In this document: in pieces, positions 48,383 through 57,914 of the stretch
Numbering within the stretch: the first letter of the stretch is position 1
Layout: each line of letters starts with the position of its first letter
Assembly: GCF_002733835.1 (NCBI RefSeq)
Contig: NZ_NVWY01000003.1
Location: forward strand, 81,558 to 145,557
DNA from: Alcanivorax sp.
GTDB lineage: Bacteria > Pseudomonadota > Gammaproteobacteria > Pseudomonadales > Alcanivoracaceae
Length of the DNA: 64,000 bases
Reading direction: 5' to 3'
Notes under the pieces: generated by a model
What the model was told of the DNA's origin: nothing
Databases searched by the model: none
Seen by the model: the letters and a program-made list of their open reading frames with translations, nothing else
Program-made: the position numbers and the translations under genes

Positions 48383-49751
48383 GGTCTTCTCCTGTGCGGG
48401 AAAGGGGATCCTGATCTGAAAAAATCACTTCAGCGCGAAAGTGGCCGTTAAAGATATCCGCCACCACTTGCGGGGCCGACGGAAAATAACCGTGGAAGAA
48501 ACTCGCCACCAGGCCCTGATCCTGATAGACCGGCTCGCCTTGCGTACCGGTTTGCTTCTGGCTGAAAGCCGCCGGCGTTAACGGTGTGGTCAGACAGCCG
48601 TGGTGAAAAGTATGCCCACGCAGTTCACCCTGGGGGGTTGCCAGCGCCTGCATACCCAGCCCCTGCAATTTTTTCGTCAGCGCCGCCTCACCCGGCAACA
48701 GCCCGAAACCGGCATGGCGTTTTTCATCACCATCGATCAGGGTTGCCATGCAACTCATCAAGCCGCCACACTCCGCCAGAACCGGTTTGCCAGCCGCGTG
48801 GTGGTCGCGAATGGCGTCGCCCATGGCGGTATTCATGGCCAAGGCTTCTCCGTGTAGTTCCGGGTAACCGCCCGGCAGCCATAGCGCATCCACCTGGGGC
48901 AACGCGGCATCCTGCAATGGGGAAAAGAACGTCAGGGTTGCCCCCATCTGACGTAACGCATCCAGATTCGCCGGATAGATAAAGGCGAAGGCCGCATCAC
49001 GGGCAATGCCGATACGGCATCCGTCCAGCAGGGGCGGCAACGGCTCAGGCGCTGTTGCGGAAAAACGCACCGGCTGCGGCAACCGGTCCAGCCCTGCCCC
49101 CTGCAATACGGCTGCCGCCTCATCCAGACGCGCATCCAGATCCGCCAGCTCACTGGCCTGCACCAATCCCAAATGACGCTCGGGCAAGGTCATGGCCGGA
49201 TGCCGGGGCACCGAGCCCAGCAAAGTCACGTCCTCAGGCATACCTTCCTGCAACAAATCGCCATGACGTTGGCTGGCCACCCGGTTGGCAATCACTTCGT
49301 TGACCACCAGATCATCGCGATAACGGGCCAGCCCCAACGCAACGGCACCGAACGTTTGCGCCATGCCCCAGGCGTCGATCACCGGCAAGGCGGGGATACC
49401 CGCCAACACCGCCAGATCCGCACTGGATGGCGTGCCGTCGAATAGCCCCATGGCACCCTCGACCAGAATCAGATCGGCCTCTTGCGCAGCCTGCGCCAGC
49501 CGCCAGCGGCATTCATCCTCCCCGGTCATCCACGGTTGCAACTGGTACACCGGCGCGCCACTGGCCTGCTCCAGAATCATCGGATCCAGATAGTCCGGGC
49601 CGAACTTGAACACGCGAACCCGGCGCCCCGCATTGCGGTGCAGCCTTGCCAGCGCGGCGGTAATCAGGGATTTACCCTGCCCGGAACCCGGTGCGCTAAT
49701 CAGCGCCGCGGGCACCGTGGCATTTAATAAGGTTGCCATCGTAGGACTCAT
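48375..49751 (-). CDS. cobB: Cobyrinic acid a,c-diamide synthase
   Basis: 458-residue CobB/CbiA, the glutamine-dependent amidation of the a and c side chains of (hydrogeno)cobyrinate. The N-terminal ATP domain has APGSGQGKSLITAALARLH and GAMGLFDG; the glutaminase domain has LPGGYPELH and the catalytic Cys in LAECGGLMSCMATL. Whether the substrate already carries cobalt (CbiA) or not (CobB) cannot be told here. Start choice between ATG 49751 and 49739 is uncertain. It runs with cobO and cobQ. Confidence 0.94.
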   Translation of the reverse strand: MSPTMATLLNATVPAALISAPGSGQGKSLITAALARLHRNAGRRVRVFKFGPDYLDPMILEQASGAPVYQLQPWMTGEDECRWRLAQAAQEADLILVEGAMGLFDGTPSSADLAVLAGIPALPVIDAWGMAQTFGAVALGLARYRDDLVVNEVIANRVASQRHGDLLQEGMPEDVTLLGSVPRHPAMTLPERHLGLVQASELADLDARLDEAAAVLQGAGLDRLPQPVRFSATAPEPLPPLLDGCRIGIARDAAFAFIYPANLDALRQMGATLTFFSPLQDAALPQVDALWLPGGYPELHGEALAMNTAMGDAIRDHHAAGKPVLAECGGLMSCMATLIDGDEKRHAGFGLLPGEAALTKKLQGLGMQALATPQGELRGHTFHHGCLTTPLTPAAFSQKQTGTQGEPVYQDQGLVASFFHGYFPSAPQVVADIFNGHFRAEVIFSDQDPLSRTGEDHA

Positions 49752-49783
49752 TTACGTTTGATTTTCCAGCTACGCTGGCTGCG

Positions 49784-50548
49784 CTAGCCCGGGACAAACA
49801 CCGGCGCACCATTGACTTGCGCCACCACCATCTTCTGATCGTAAAGACGTTCCAGCGCCTCCGGCACCAGCATGGTGTGCGCCGGGCCGAAGCACAGCTC
49901 GCCGTCCGGATAGAGCAGTAGCAGGTGATCACACCAGCGGGCGGCCAGGTTCAGATCGTGCAGGCACATAAACACCGCCGCACCGTTATCCGCCTGTTGA
50001 TTCAACAATTCCATAACGGCTACCTGATGATGCAAGTCCAGATGGTTGGTGGGCTCATCCGCCAGCCAGATCGTTGGTTGCTGGGTCAGCGCCGTGGCAA
50101 TGGACACCCGCTGCCGCTCGCCGCCGGACAAGGTACTCACCAGGCGATCCTTGAGCAGGTTTAGCGACAACGCAGACAAGGCCTCTTGAGCGAAACGAAT
50201 ATCCTCGGCGCTCTCGCGTTGCCAGGCAGACAAAAAAGGGTGGCGACCAATCAGCACGGTCTCCATAACCGTGGCAGGGAAGCTGTCCTGGCGCTCCTGG
50301 AACACCACCGCCACCTGCCGGGCAATCTGGCGCCGCGACAGATTTTCCAAGGGCTCCCCGTTAAGACTTACCCGGCCACGTCGGGGTGGCCGCAACCCCG
50401 CCAGGGTATGCAGCAATGACGTTTTGCCCGCCCCGTTCGGCCCCAATACGCCCCAACGCTGGCCGGATTTCACCTGCAAACCAAGAGGCTCACCATCCGC
50501 ACGGCCCGGGATATCGACAATCAGATTTTCAATGTCCAGCACCGCCAT
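49784..50548 (-). CDS. btuD: Cobalamin ABC transporter ATP-binding protein
   Basis: 254-residue ABC ATPase. Walker A GPNGAGKTSLLHTLAG, signature LSGGERQRVSIATAL, Walker B IWLADEPTNHLD and H-loop CLHDLNLAARWCD are all intact. Sequence and context place it in the FecE/BtuD class, powering corrinoid import through the BtuC permease directly upstream. GGAGAG precedes the ATG. Confidence 0.92.
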   Translation of the reverse strand: MAVLDIENLIVDIPGRADGEPLGLQVKSGQRWGVLGPNGAGKTSLLHTLAGLRPPRRGRVSLNGEPLENLSRRQIARQVAVVFQERQDSFPATVMETVLIGRHPFLSAWQRESAEDIRFAQEALSALSLNLLKDRLVSTLSGGERQRVSIATALTQQPTIWLADEPTNHLDLHHQVAVMELLNQQADNGAAVFMCLHDLNLAARWCDHLLLLYPDGELCFGPAHTMLVPEALERLYDQKMVVAQVNGAPVFVPG

Positions 50549-50599
50549 GGCGCTCTCCGTTTGGTGACACAGGTTCCGGGCAATGCCTTTGCCAATCCA

Positions 50600-51580
50600 T
50601 CAGCGGTTTCGATGCAGCAAAAACAGGAAAGTGGGCACCCCCAACAGGGCAGTAATCACCCCCACCGGCAACTGTTCCGGCGCCATCACCGTGCGCGCCA
50701 GGGTATCGGCCACGGTCAGCAAGGTACCGCCGGCCAGCACACTGGCGGGCAGGATGATGCGCTGATCATTGCCCAGCAACAGCCGCAGCATATGCGGCAC
50801 AATCAAGCCGACAAAGCCCACACTGCCCGCCGTGGTCACCGCTACTGCGGTCAGCAGGCTGGCGAGGATATACACCAGCCACTCCAGCGGCTTTACCGCA
50901 ATGCCCAGCGCCGCCGCCTGTAACGGCCCCCGCGCCAGCACATTAAGACTGCGCCCCAGCGGCAGCGTGAGCAGCACCGCCGGAATCAATACCAGCCAGG
51001 CCCCATAGGGCGCACGGGCATAACTCAAATCACCCATCAGCCAATACAGCATGCCCGGCAGCCGATCCGCCGGACTCATGGTCAACATGAACGTAATCAC
51101 CGCGCCCCAGCCGGCTGCCACCACCACGCCGGTCAGCAACAGGCGCGTGGGAGTCCAGCCGCCACCACCTTGCGCCAGCCCAAATACCAGCAAGGTGGAC
51201 AACAGGGCGCCGGCAAACGCTGAACCGGACACCAGCGCCAGCCCACCAGCAACCAGCATGGCCCCCAGCGCACCAACGGCCGCACCACCGGAAATACCCA
51301 ACACATAGGGATCCGCCAGCGGATTGCGCAACAGTACCTGCATCAGGGCACCGGCCAACGCCAACAACCCCCCGGTAGAAAAGGCTGCCAACGCACGGGG
51401 CATCCGCAGCGACACAATCAGCTCCCGGTACAGTTCACTGCCGCCGCCGGTGGCTACCGCCCACAGGTCCTGCAGCGAAATCGACACACTGCCCACCGCC
51501 ACCGACAGCAATAACGCCAACAGCCCAAGACTGGCCAGCCCCAACAGGGCGGGAATTGCCCGCTGCTTACTGACGGGCAC
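50600..51580 (-). CDS. btuC: Cobalamin ABC transporter permease (FecCD family)
   Basis: About 326-residue inner-membrane permease with roughly ten membrane helices. The FecCD hallmarks RMPRALAAFSTGGLLALAGALMQVLLRNPLADPYVLGISGGA and GFVGLIVPHMLRLLLGNDQR are clear. The start is uncertain: GTG 51580 (MPVSKQRAIPALLG) follows a GGA and overlaps btuF by 14 bases; GTG 51616 would extend the product by 12 residues. It is the channel for the BtuFCD importer. Confidence 0.9.
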   Translation of the reverse strand: MPVSKQRAIPALLGLASLGLLALLLSVAVGSVSISLQDLWAVATGGGSELYRELIVSLRMPRALAAFSTGGLLALAGALMQVLLRNPLADPYVLGISGGAAVGALGAMLVAGGLALVSGSAFAGALLSTLLVFGLAQGGGGWTPTRLLLTGVVVAAGWGAVITFMLTMSPADRLPGMLYWLMGDLSYARAPYGAWLVLIPAVLLTLPLGRSLNVLARGPLQAAALGIAVKPLEWLVYILASLLTAVAVTTAGSVGFVGLIVPHMLRLLLGNDQRIILPASVLAGGTLLTVADTLARTVMAPEQLPVGVITALLGVPTFLFLLHRNR

Positions 51581-52448
51581 GGGCAGAGTCCAGATGCCGA
51601 CACAAAGTACGGGCACCGGTCAGCATTTGCGGCGTGGGCCGCTGCAATGTGGAGGGCGCGACAAAAAACAGATTGTCGTTTTTCACCGCTTGCAAGGTGG
51701 CAAATTGCCGCCAGGGATCCAGCCAACCGGGATTATCTTCGCCCATGCCACCCGCAACGATGGCCTGTGGGTTTTTCTCCAGCACCGACTCCTTGCTGAT
51801 ACGCGGCGCCAGCGTGGGCAGATCGGCAAACACGTTTACGCCGCCACATATCTGAATCGCTTCACTGATCAGATGCTCACGATTCACCGTCATCAATGGC
51901 TCTTCCCACACCTGGTAGAACACACTGATTTTTGACGCATCGGCGTAACGTTCACGCAGGGCATCAATGCCGGCACGGAACGCATCCGCCGCGCCCTGCC
52001 CAACCTGTTCCGTCCCCGCCAGCCGGGCAAACCGCTCCAGCGTGGTACCCACATCCGCAAACCGGCGCGGTTCGCTGTAATACACCGGTAGACCCAGGGC
52101 CTGCAGACGCTCCACCTGGGGCAACGGATTGCCACTGTGCCAGGCCACAATCAGGTCCGGCTTCAGCGCCAACACCGCCTCCAGATCCAGGCGCTTGTAG
52201 CTGCCTACCCGCGGTAACTTTTTCGCCGCTGGCGGGTAATCACTAAAACTCACCGCCCCGACCATTTGTCCGCCCGCGCCCGCCGCAAACAGCAATTCGG
52301 TGGCACCGGGGGACAAAGCCACGATGCGGCTGGCCGGTTTTTTCAGACAGAGCTCGCGCTGGGTATCGTCGGTGACACACACCGCCGCCATTGCCGTATG
52401 AAACAGGGCCAGCATCGGCAACAACACCCCCCAGCGTAATACTCGCAT
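51567..52448 (-). CDS. btuF: Cobalamin-binding periplasmic protein
   Basis: 293-residue substrate-binding protein of the BtuF type. A signal peptide (MRVLRWGVLLPMLALFHTAMA) precedes the two-lobed fold, with ASRIVALSPGATELLFAAGAGGQMVGAVSFSDYPPAA and KPDLIVAWHSGNP typical of BtuF. It binds corrinoid delivered through BtuB and hands it to BtuCD. GGAG precedes the ATG. Confidence 0.93.
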   Translation of the reverse strand: MRVLRWGVLLPMLALFHTAMAAVCVTDDTQRELCLKKPASRIVALSPGATELLFAAGAGGQMVGAVSFSDYPPAAKKLPRVGSYKRLDLEAVLALKPDLIVAWHSGNPLPQVERLQALGLPVYYSEPRRFADVGTTLERFARLAGTEQVGQGAADAFRAGIDALRERYADASKISVFYQVWEEPLMTVNREHLISEAIQICGGVNVFADLPTLAPRISKESVLEKNPQAIVAGGMGEDNPGWLDPWRQFATLQAVKNDNLFFVAPSTLQRPTPQMLTGARTLCRHLDSARARQ

Positions 52449-52482
52449 CCACTCACTCCATCTGATGTTGAGAACCTCTGCA

Positions 52483-54336
52483 CTACCTATCGTAGCGCAG
52501 GCTCAACATTACCGAACGCCCTGCGTTCATATAGTTCCACCCAGCAAAGTTCTGTGCGGTGGTGTATTCCTTGTCGAGCACGTTTTTCACCGCCAGACGT
52601 GTGGACCAGTTGGGCGCGAAATTCCAGCCCGCCCGCAAATCCAGCAGACCAAAACCGGACAGCCGCACGTCGTTATCGGCATCGTTATAACGGTGGCCCT
52701 GTAGCACCACACTACCGCCCAGGGAAAACTCGCCCAGGGCCCGGTCCAGGTCAAAACGGAAACTGCGCTGGGACTGACGCTGCAGCACCAAACCGGTGTC
52801 CCGGTCTTCGGGATCCTGAGCCGTAAAGGCCGCGCCGGCACGCCACTGGTTGATATCCACCCCAACGGCCACTTCGGCACCCCGAATACGCGCCCGGTTC
52901 ACATTGAACGGTGCGTAACGCCCCCCTTGCAAGGCATAGGCAATCAGGTCATCCACGTCGGTCTGGTAGGCCGCAATGTCCCAGTACCAATACCGGTACT
53001 GGCCTCTTGCGCCCACTTCGGTGCTTTTTGAACTTTCAGGGTCTAGTTGATCATTACCAAAGCCCGGGAAGTACAAGTCATTGAACGTCGGTGCGCGGAA
53101 GGCGGTGCCATAGCTGGCCCGTAGACGGTGATGCGCATCCAGCTTGTAGCCCAACGCCAGACCACCGGTGGTTTCACTGCCGTAGGCTTCGTTGTCATCG
53201 TAGCGCCCGCTGGCCTGCACATCGAAGGCACCAAAGTTCAGCAACAGCTGGGCAAAACCGGCGGTGTTTTCACGCTCCTCTTCTGAATACAACGTGGTGC
53301 TGTCCACCAGGTCCTGCAAGTAATCGGCACCTACCACGAGCTGGTGATCCCCCAGGGCAAAAACGTTCTGCCAGTTCGCTGCCCGGCTGCGGGTGTTGAA
53401 GATACTGTCCCGGTCCCCGTCGGTGAAGTTTTCATTGTCGTCACGGGCATCGCTGAGAATCAGTTTGCTCAGCCAGTTTTCCGTCACCCACAGCTGCCCT
53501 TTCACTCCGGCGATCTGCATGGCGTAGTCAGTCACTTTTTCCTGCTCGGGGGTACTGCCTTCAAATTCGGTACTGCCCGCCGCGCGAAAACCGAACACGC
53601 CGATTTCCGCGTCGTTATCAAAACGGTGGGTCAGGCGAGCCACCGCAGAGGTATTGTCGTAACCGCGATCTTCGCTGCCTTCACGGATTTCCGTGCCATC
53701 GGTATCGAAGCGGTCCACGGCCACGTTATAGCGCGTGCCATCCTGCTCGCCCTGGGCACCGGCGGCGACCCGGCGACTATTGAAGGAACCACCGCCCAAT
53801 TCCATCCAGCCGCTTTGTTCATTGTTCAGATGGCGGGCACCCGGGGTAAAGACCTGAACCACGCCACCCACCGCATCGGCGCCATACAGGCTGCCACGGG
53901 GGCCACGCACGATTTCGATACGGTCAATCAGGGTGGTGGGCAAAAACTGCCAGGAGGGGCTGCCGGCGGTGGCGGAACGCAACCGCACCCCATCGACCAT
54001 CAGCAAGGTGGAACTGCTGCCGGTTCCTCGCAGGTACACGCTGGTGGCTTTCCCGAAGGCGCCGTTACCGGTGATATCCACCCCGGGTTGCCCACGCAGC
54101 ATCTCGGTCATGTCCTGCGGCTGGCGCTCACGCAATTGCTTTTCATCGATCACCGTCACCGACGACAACGAAGCCTCCGTAGTGCGGCTGGTCAACGTGG
54201 GCGTGACCACCACCGGATCGAGCATGGAAACCTGCAGGGCAGCAGAATCATCGGACTGTGCGGGCTCGGCATAGGCAAGCAGCGGCCACACAGACAAAGA
54301 CATCGCGGCGCAGGCCGCAACGGAACGAAACAACAT
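52483..54336 (-). CDS. btuB: TonB-dependent cobalamin receptor
   Basis: 617-residue outer-membrane vitamin B12 receptor. A signal peptide (to ...LLAYA) is followed by a TonB box-like DPVVVTPT, plug motifs (SSVTVIDEKQLRERQPQDMTEMLRGQPGVDI, IEIVRGPRGSLYGADAVGG) and a barrel ending in MLSLRYDR. ATG 54336 (MLFRSVAACAAMSL) lies behind a GGGGGA stretch; a frame start at 54429 would fall inside the leader. A cobalamin riboswitch in the leader makes the assignment secure. Confidence 0.95.
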   Translation of the reverse strand: MLFRSVAACAAMSLSVWPLLAYAEPAQSDDSAALQVSMLDPVVVTPTLTSRTTEASLSSVTVIDEKQLRERQPQDMTEMLRGQPGVDITGNGAFGKATSVYLRGTGSSSTLLMVDGVRLRSATAGSPSWQFLPTTLIDRIEIVRGPRGSLYGADAVGGVVQVFTPGARHLNNEQSGWMELGGGSFNSRRVAAGAQGEQDGTRYNVAVDRFDTDGTEIREGSEDRGYDNTSAVARLTHRFDNDAEIGVFGFRAAGSTEFEGSTPEQEKVTDYAMQIAGVKGQLWVTENWLSKLILSDARDDNENFTDGDRDSIFNTRSRAANWQNVFALGDHQLVVGADYLQDLVDSTTLYSEEERENTAGFAQLLLNFGAFDVQASGRYDDNEAYGSETTGGLALGYKLDAHHRLRASYGTAFRAPTFNDLYFPGFGNDQLDPESSKSTEVGARGQYRYWYWDIAAYQTDVDDLIAYALQGGRYAPFNVNRARIRGAEVAVGVDINQWRAGAAFTAQDPEDRDTGLVLQRQSQRSFRFDLDRALGEFSLGGSVVLQGHRYNDADNDVRLSGFGLLDLRAGWNFAPNWSTRLAVKNVLDKEYTTAQNFAGWNYMNAGRSVMLSLRYDR

Positions 54337-54486
54337 TGGAAGATCCCCCTCTGCCGTGCCACCCGCACGGCCTGGATTTAGCCGCAGCAGAACAAGCACA
54401 GGGAGACAGGCGCCATCACGCCAACGCACCCCGCATCGCCCACCGCAACACCTGGTTGGAAGCCGCAGCGGACTTCCTTACCTTCT

Positions 54487-54675
54487 GGCCGGTCTCCGGG
54501 CTGATGAGCGAGGAGCAACCTCTCGACAGTCGCCTTCCCATGCAAAAGCACAGTGGCGTTTCGACTGTCGTTCACTCAATCACCGTTGCGGGGGCAGCGT
54601 CGGATTTAGAGCCAGGGACTCTCACCGACTTCCCGTTTAACCCGCCCTGCGTTCAGGGAAGGCACCGGAAGGTGG
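54487..54675 (-). promoter_or_regulatory. Cobalamin riboswitch upstream of btuB
   Basis: On the minus strand the order is GGTGCC (~54666), GGAAGTCGGTGAGAGTCCC, GCTGCCCCCGCAACGG (54583-54598), GGAAGGCGACTGTCG, and the B12 box CATCAGCCCGGAGACCGGCC (54487-54506). These are the conserved parts of the adenosylcobalamin aptamer in correct order. About 150 bases of expression platform separate it from the btuB ATG. B12 excess should shut off btuB and the downstream btuF-btuC-btuD-cob genes if co-transcribed. Confidence 0.92.
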
Positions 54676-54738
54676 CGCGAAAATACCAATGGCCGGGGGA
54701 ACAAGCAAACACAAAAACGTTTTATGAAAGGGGCTCAC

Positions 54739-54766
54739 GTTGGCTTGAGTAAACTCTCAAGCCAAC
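54739..54766 (-). terminator. Hairpin covering the cobC stop codon
   Basis: GTTGGCTTGAG and CTCAAGCCAAC form a perfect 11-bp stem; the TGA of the aminotransferase gene lies inside it. A U-poor stretch follows, so it may be a weak terminator or an RNA-end protector before the riboswitch promoter. Confidence 0.45.
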
Positions 54767-55764
54767 GCAGACAGAGCGTAGCGCAAACGCTCCCATTGCG
54801 CCTCGCCCCCTGCCAGGCCAAACCGCAGGGCTTGCGGCTCGGCAAAATACCGCACCAGCACGCCCTGCCTTGCCAGTGCCTCGAAGTGCTCCTGCGACTG
54901 GTCGCCGGGACACCAGGCAAACAGGTCACTGTCACCCTGGGGGGACAGCCCGGCGGCACTCAGCAACCCATCCAGGCGCTGGCGATCCTCACGCAACCGC
55001 TGGCGCTGCTGTTGCTGCCAGGCCTGATCCTGAATCGCCTGCGCCATCACATACCGCGCCGGGTGGCTCATGGCCCAAGGCCCCAATGCCTGCTGCAAGG
55101 CGAGGCACAGCGCCGGTTCAGCGACCATCAACCCGGCGCGTAATCCGGCAAGGCCAAAAAACTTTCCCAACGACCGCAGCACAATCAGGCCGGCCTGATG
55201 CGCCTCCCCCACCAACGACTTGCCGTTGCTGGCCTCCAGGAAGGCTTCATCCACCACCAGCCAGCCACCGCGGGCGGCCAGCTGCTGGTGCCAGCACCGC
55301 AGTGTGGCGGCCGGCAACAAGGTTCCGGTGGGATTATTCGGGTTCACGCACACCAGCACGTCCAGCCTCGGCAGCGTCACCTCAGCCTCCTCCACACCAA
55401 GCAACACCACCTCATGACCACCCTGTTGCCAGGCGCTGGCGTGCTCGGCGTAGGCCGGTGCCACAACGCCTACCCGGCAGGGCGATCGCAGGGCCGGCAA
55501 GGTTTGCAGCGCGGCCTGGCTCCCCGCCACCGGCAGGCAACCGGCACCCGCAGGCAGCCCCAACCAATCACGCGCCACCGCGTCCAGGCCGTCATCCTCT
55601 TCCGGGAGGCGCAACCAGACCGACTCAGGAATGGCCGGCACGGGATAACCATACGGGCTGATGCCGGTGGACAGATCCAGCCAGTCACTGCGGGGAATGC
55701 CCCACTGCCGTACCGCCTGATTCAGGCGCCCACCGTGCTCCAAGCCTTGCGGGGACACACTCAC
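54757..55764 (-). CDS. cobC: Threonine-phosphate decarboxylase (CobC/CobD-type aminotransferase)
   Basis: 335-residue PLP enzyme of aminotransferase class I/II that makes (R)-1-amino-2-propanol phosphate for the nucleotide loop. Visible are the start HGGRLNQAVRQWGIP, VCVNPNNPTGTLLP, WLVVDEAFLE and the PLP lysine in VLRSLGKFFGLAGLRAG. GTG 55764 overlaps the cbiB stop as GTGA, so translation is coupled; a frame start at 55797 would overlap by 37 bases. Confidence 0.93.
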   Translation of the reverse strand: MSVSPQGLEHGGRLNQAVRQWGIPRSDWLDLSTGISPYGYPVPAIPESVWLRLPEEDDGLDAVARDWLGLPAGAGCLPVAGSQAALQTLPALRSPCRVGVVAPAYAEHASAWQQGGHEVVLLGVEEAEVTLPRLDVLVCVNPNNPTGTLLPAATLRCWHQQLAARGGWLVVDEAFLEASNGKSLVGEAHQAGLIVLRSLGKFFGLAGLRAGLMVAEPALCLALQQALGPWAMSHPARYVMAQAIQDQAWQQQQRQRLREDRQRLDGLLSAAGLSPQGDSDLFAWCPGDQSQEHFEALARQGVLVRYFAEPQALRFGLAGGEAQWERLRYALSALA

Positions 55765-56690
55765 AGCAACGCCCCCGCGATGAGTACCACCAGCCACAGC
55801 ACCAGGCTACGCCGCACCAGCACAATGGCCGCATCGATACTGTCCGCATCTGCTGTGCGGCCTTCACCCAGCAACGGTTTGTCTTTCCAGCCGCCGTGAT
55901 ACGGCGCACCGCCGCCCAGCTGCACCCCCAACGCGCCAGCGCCGGCAGCCATCACCGGGCCCGCATTGGGGCTATCACAGGCAGCGGCCTGTTGCCGCCA
56001 GCAGCGCAACGCCAACCGGCAGCGCCCGTGCAATCCGCCCACCAGCGCATAGCTCAGTGCCGTCAGCCGCGAGGGCAGCCAGGCAAGCAGATCATCCAGC
56101 CTCGCCGCCGGTTTTCCAAACCGTTCGAACCGCTCGGTGCGGTAGCCCCACATGGCATCCAGCGTATTCACCAACCGGTGCAGCACCGCGCCGGGCAAGC
56201 CCGCCAGCACAAACCAGAACAGGCTGGCGAACACCGCATCGGCACCGTTTTCCAGCATGGATTCGGTGGCCGCCCGTGCCACCCCGTTGGCATCCAGCGC
56301 TTGCGTGTCGCGACTGACAATCCGCGCCACCTGCTCTCTCGCCACGGGCAAATTCTGCGCCCGTAACGGTGCGGCGACCGCACGGCCATGGTCGGCCAAA
56401 CTGCGCGCGCCAATCACTAGCCACAGCCCCACCACCTGCATTAGCCAGCCGGCCCATCCCGGCAGTACCACCAATAGCAACACAATCAACAACACCACCG
56501 GCGTCACCAACAGACACAGCGCAGCAGCCCCATGGAGCACACCGCCCGATGCGTCCGCATTCCAGCGCAACTCCAGCCACCCGGCCAACCGGCCAAACAT
56601 CACCAGCGGATGCCCGCAACGCGGTTCGCCCGCCAGCGCATCCAGCAAAACCGCCGCCACCGCAGCGCTAATCAGGGAAACAGAAAGCAT
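55761..56690 (-). CDS. cbiB: Adenosylcobinamide-phosphate synthase
   Basis: 309-residue membrane enzyme (CbiB; CobD in the Pseudomonas naming) that joins aminopropanol phosphate to cobyric acid. It shows LLDALAGEPRCGHPLVMFGRLAGW at the start, several hydrophobic helices, GVARAATESMLENGADAVFASLFWF in the middle and NTLDAMWGYRTERFERFGKPAARLDDLLAWLPSRLTAL. ATG 56690 (MLSVSLISAA) is family-typical. It is divergent from cobT with a 113-base gap. Confidence 0.94.
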   Translation of the reverse strand: MLSVSLISAAVAAVLLDALAGEPRCGHPLVMFGRLAGWLELRWNADASGGVLHGAAALCLLVTPVVLLIVLLLVVLPGWAGWLMQVVGLWLVIGARSLADHGRAVAAPLRAQNLPVAREQVARIVSRDTQALDANGVARAATESMLENGADAVFASLFWFVLAGLPGAVLHRLVNTLDAMWGYRTERFERFGKPAARLDDLLAWLPSRLTALSYALVGGLHGRCRLALRCWRQQAAACDSPNAGPVMAAGAGALGVQLGGGAPYHGGWKDKPLLGEGRTADADSIDAAIVLVRRSLVLWLVVLIAGALL

Positions 56691-56803
56691 GATTTCAGTG
56701 TCATTGCTCGGCATCGATGCGGGGCAGTGTACTTGACACTCCCGGTCGCGGGGCAGAGGATTTGCCGCTTTCCGGCCCTGTGCCGCCCCGACCGGAGACA
56801 CCC

Positions 56804-57859
56804 GTGAGCACGCCTTTGCCCTGGCAACAGCCCATTTCTGCCCCCAGCGAAAGCCATCGGCACGCCGCCCTGCACCGCCAGACCCAGCTCACCAAGCCCG
56901 CCGGATCCCTGGGTCGCCTGGAGTCTTTGGCCGTCCAGCTGGCCAGCTTGCAGGCCACGGACCAGCCCCAGGCAGAACAAGTGAGCATGGCCGTTTTTGC
57001 CGCCGACCATGGCGTTTGCGAAGAAGGCATCTCCGCCTTTCCCCAGGCCGTCACCGGGCAGATGATTGCCAACTTTGTCACTGGCGGCGCCGCCATCAGC
57101 GTGCTGGCCCGACAGCTCGGCGCCGAGCTGGAAGTCATCAATCTGGGCACCGTCACACCACCGCCCATCGAAGACGGCGTCATCGATGAACACGTCGCCC
57201 CGGGCACGGCCAACCTTGCCCGCCAACCGGCCATGACCAATACGCAGTTGCACGCCGCTCTGGCCGCCGGGGACCGCGCCGCCCAACGGGCTGCCGACCG
57301 CCAGGCCGACCTGTTTATCGGGGGTGAAATGGGGATTGGCAATACCACCAGCGCCGCTGCCCTGGCCTGCGCACTGCTGGGCGAAGACGCGGCCGTCCTC
57401 GCCGGACCCGGCACCGGGCTGACACCGGAAGGGGTGTCCCACAAGATCGAAGTGATTACACAGGCGCTGGCACGTCACGAAAAACAATCCGAACCGTTGG
57501 CGACACTGGCCTCATTGGGCGGCTTTGAAATCGCCGCTCTGACCGGTGCCTTTATTGGCTGCGCGGTCCGTGGCATCCCGGTATTGGTGGATGGTTTTAT
57601 TGTCTCCACTGCGGCCCTCGCCGCCTGCCGACTCCGCCCGGAATTACGGGACTGGCTGCTGTTCGCTCACCAATCACAGGAGCCCGGACATCAGCGCCTG
57701 CTGCAAGCACTGGATGCCAAGCCTTTGCTGGATCTGTCCTTGCGATTAGGTGAAGGCAGTGGTGCTGCTGTAGCGGTACCGTTATTACGCAGTGCCTGCG
57801 CGCTGCACAACCGGATGGCCACCTTTGCCGACGCCAGTGTAAGCAATCAAAACGGATAA
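56804..57859 (+). CDS. cobT: Nicotinate-nucleotide--dimethylbenzimidazole phosphoribosyltransferase
   Basis: 351-residue CobT, making alpha-ribazole phosphate from the lower-ligand base and nicotinate mononucleotide. It shows [57 protein letters not shown] and [14 protein letters not shown] 56804 is chosen because CGGAGA lies 7 bases before it and the resulting length matches the family; an in-frame codon at 56717 would add 29 poorly conserved residues. A phosphatase gene follows. Confidence 0.95.
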   Translation: MSTPLPWQQPISAPSESHRHAALHRQTQLTKPAGSLGRLESLAVQLASLQATDQPQAEQVSMAVFAADHGVCEEGISAFPQAVTGQMIANFVTGGAAISVLARQLGAELEVINLGTVTPPPIEDGVIDEHVAPGTANLARQPAMTNTQLHAALAAGDRAAQRAADRQADLFIGGEMGIGNTTSAAALACALLGEDAAVLAGPGTGLTPEGVSHKIEVITQALARHEKQSEPLATLASLGGFEIAALTGAFIGCAVRGIPVLVDGFIVSTAALAACRLRPELRDWLLFAHQSQEPGHQRLLQALDAKPLLDLSLRLGEGSGAAVAVPLLRSACALHNRMATFADASVSNQNG

Positions 57860-57914
57860 ATTGTCGGATTACGACGACGCCTAATACGACCTACGTTAGC
57901 GGGAACAGATACCA

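Noticed and set aside
54378..54575. Small open frames on both strands in the btuB leader
   Set aside because: They lie across the cobalamin riboswitch, whose conserved elements explain the sequence.
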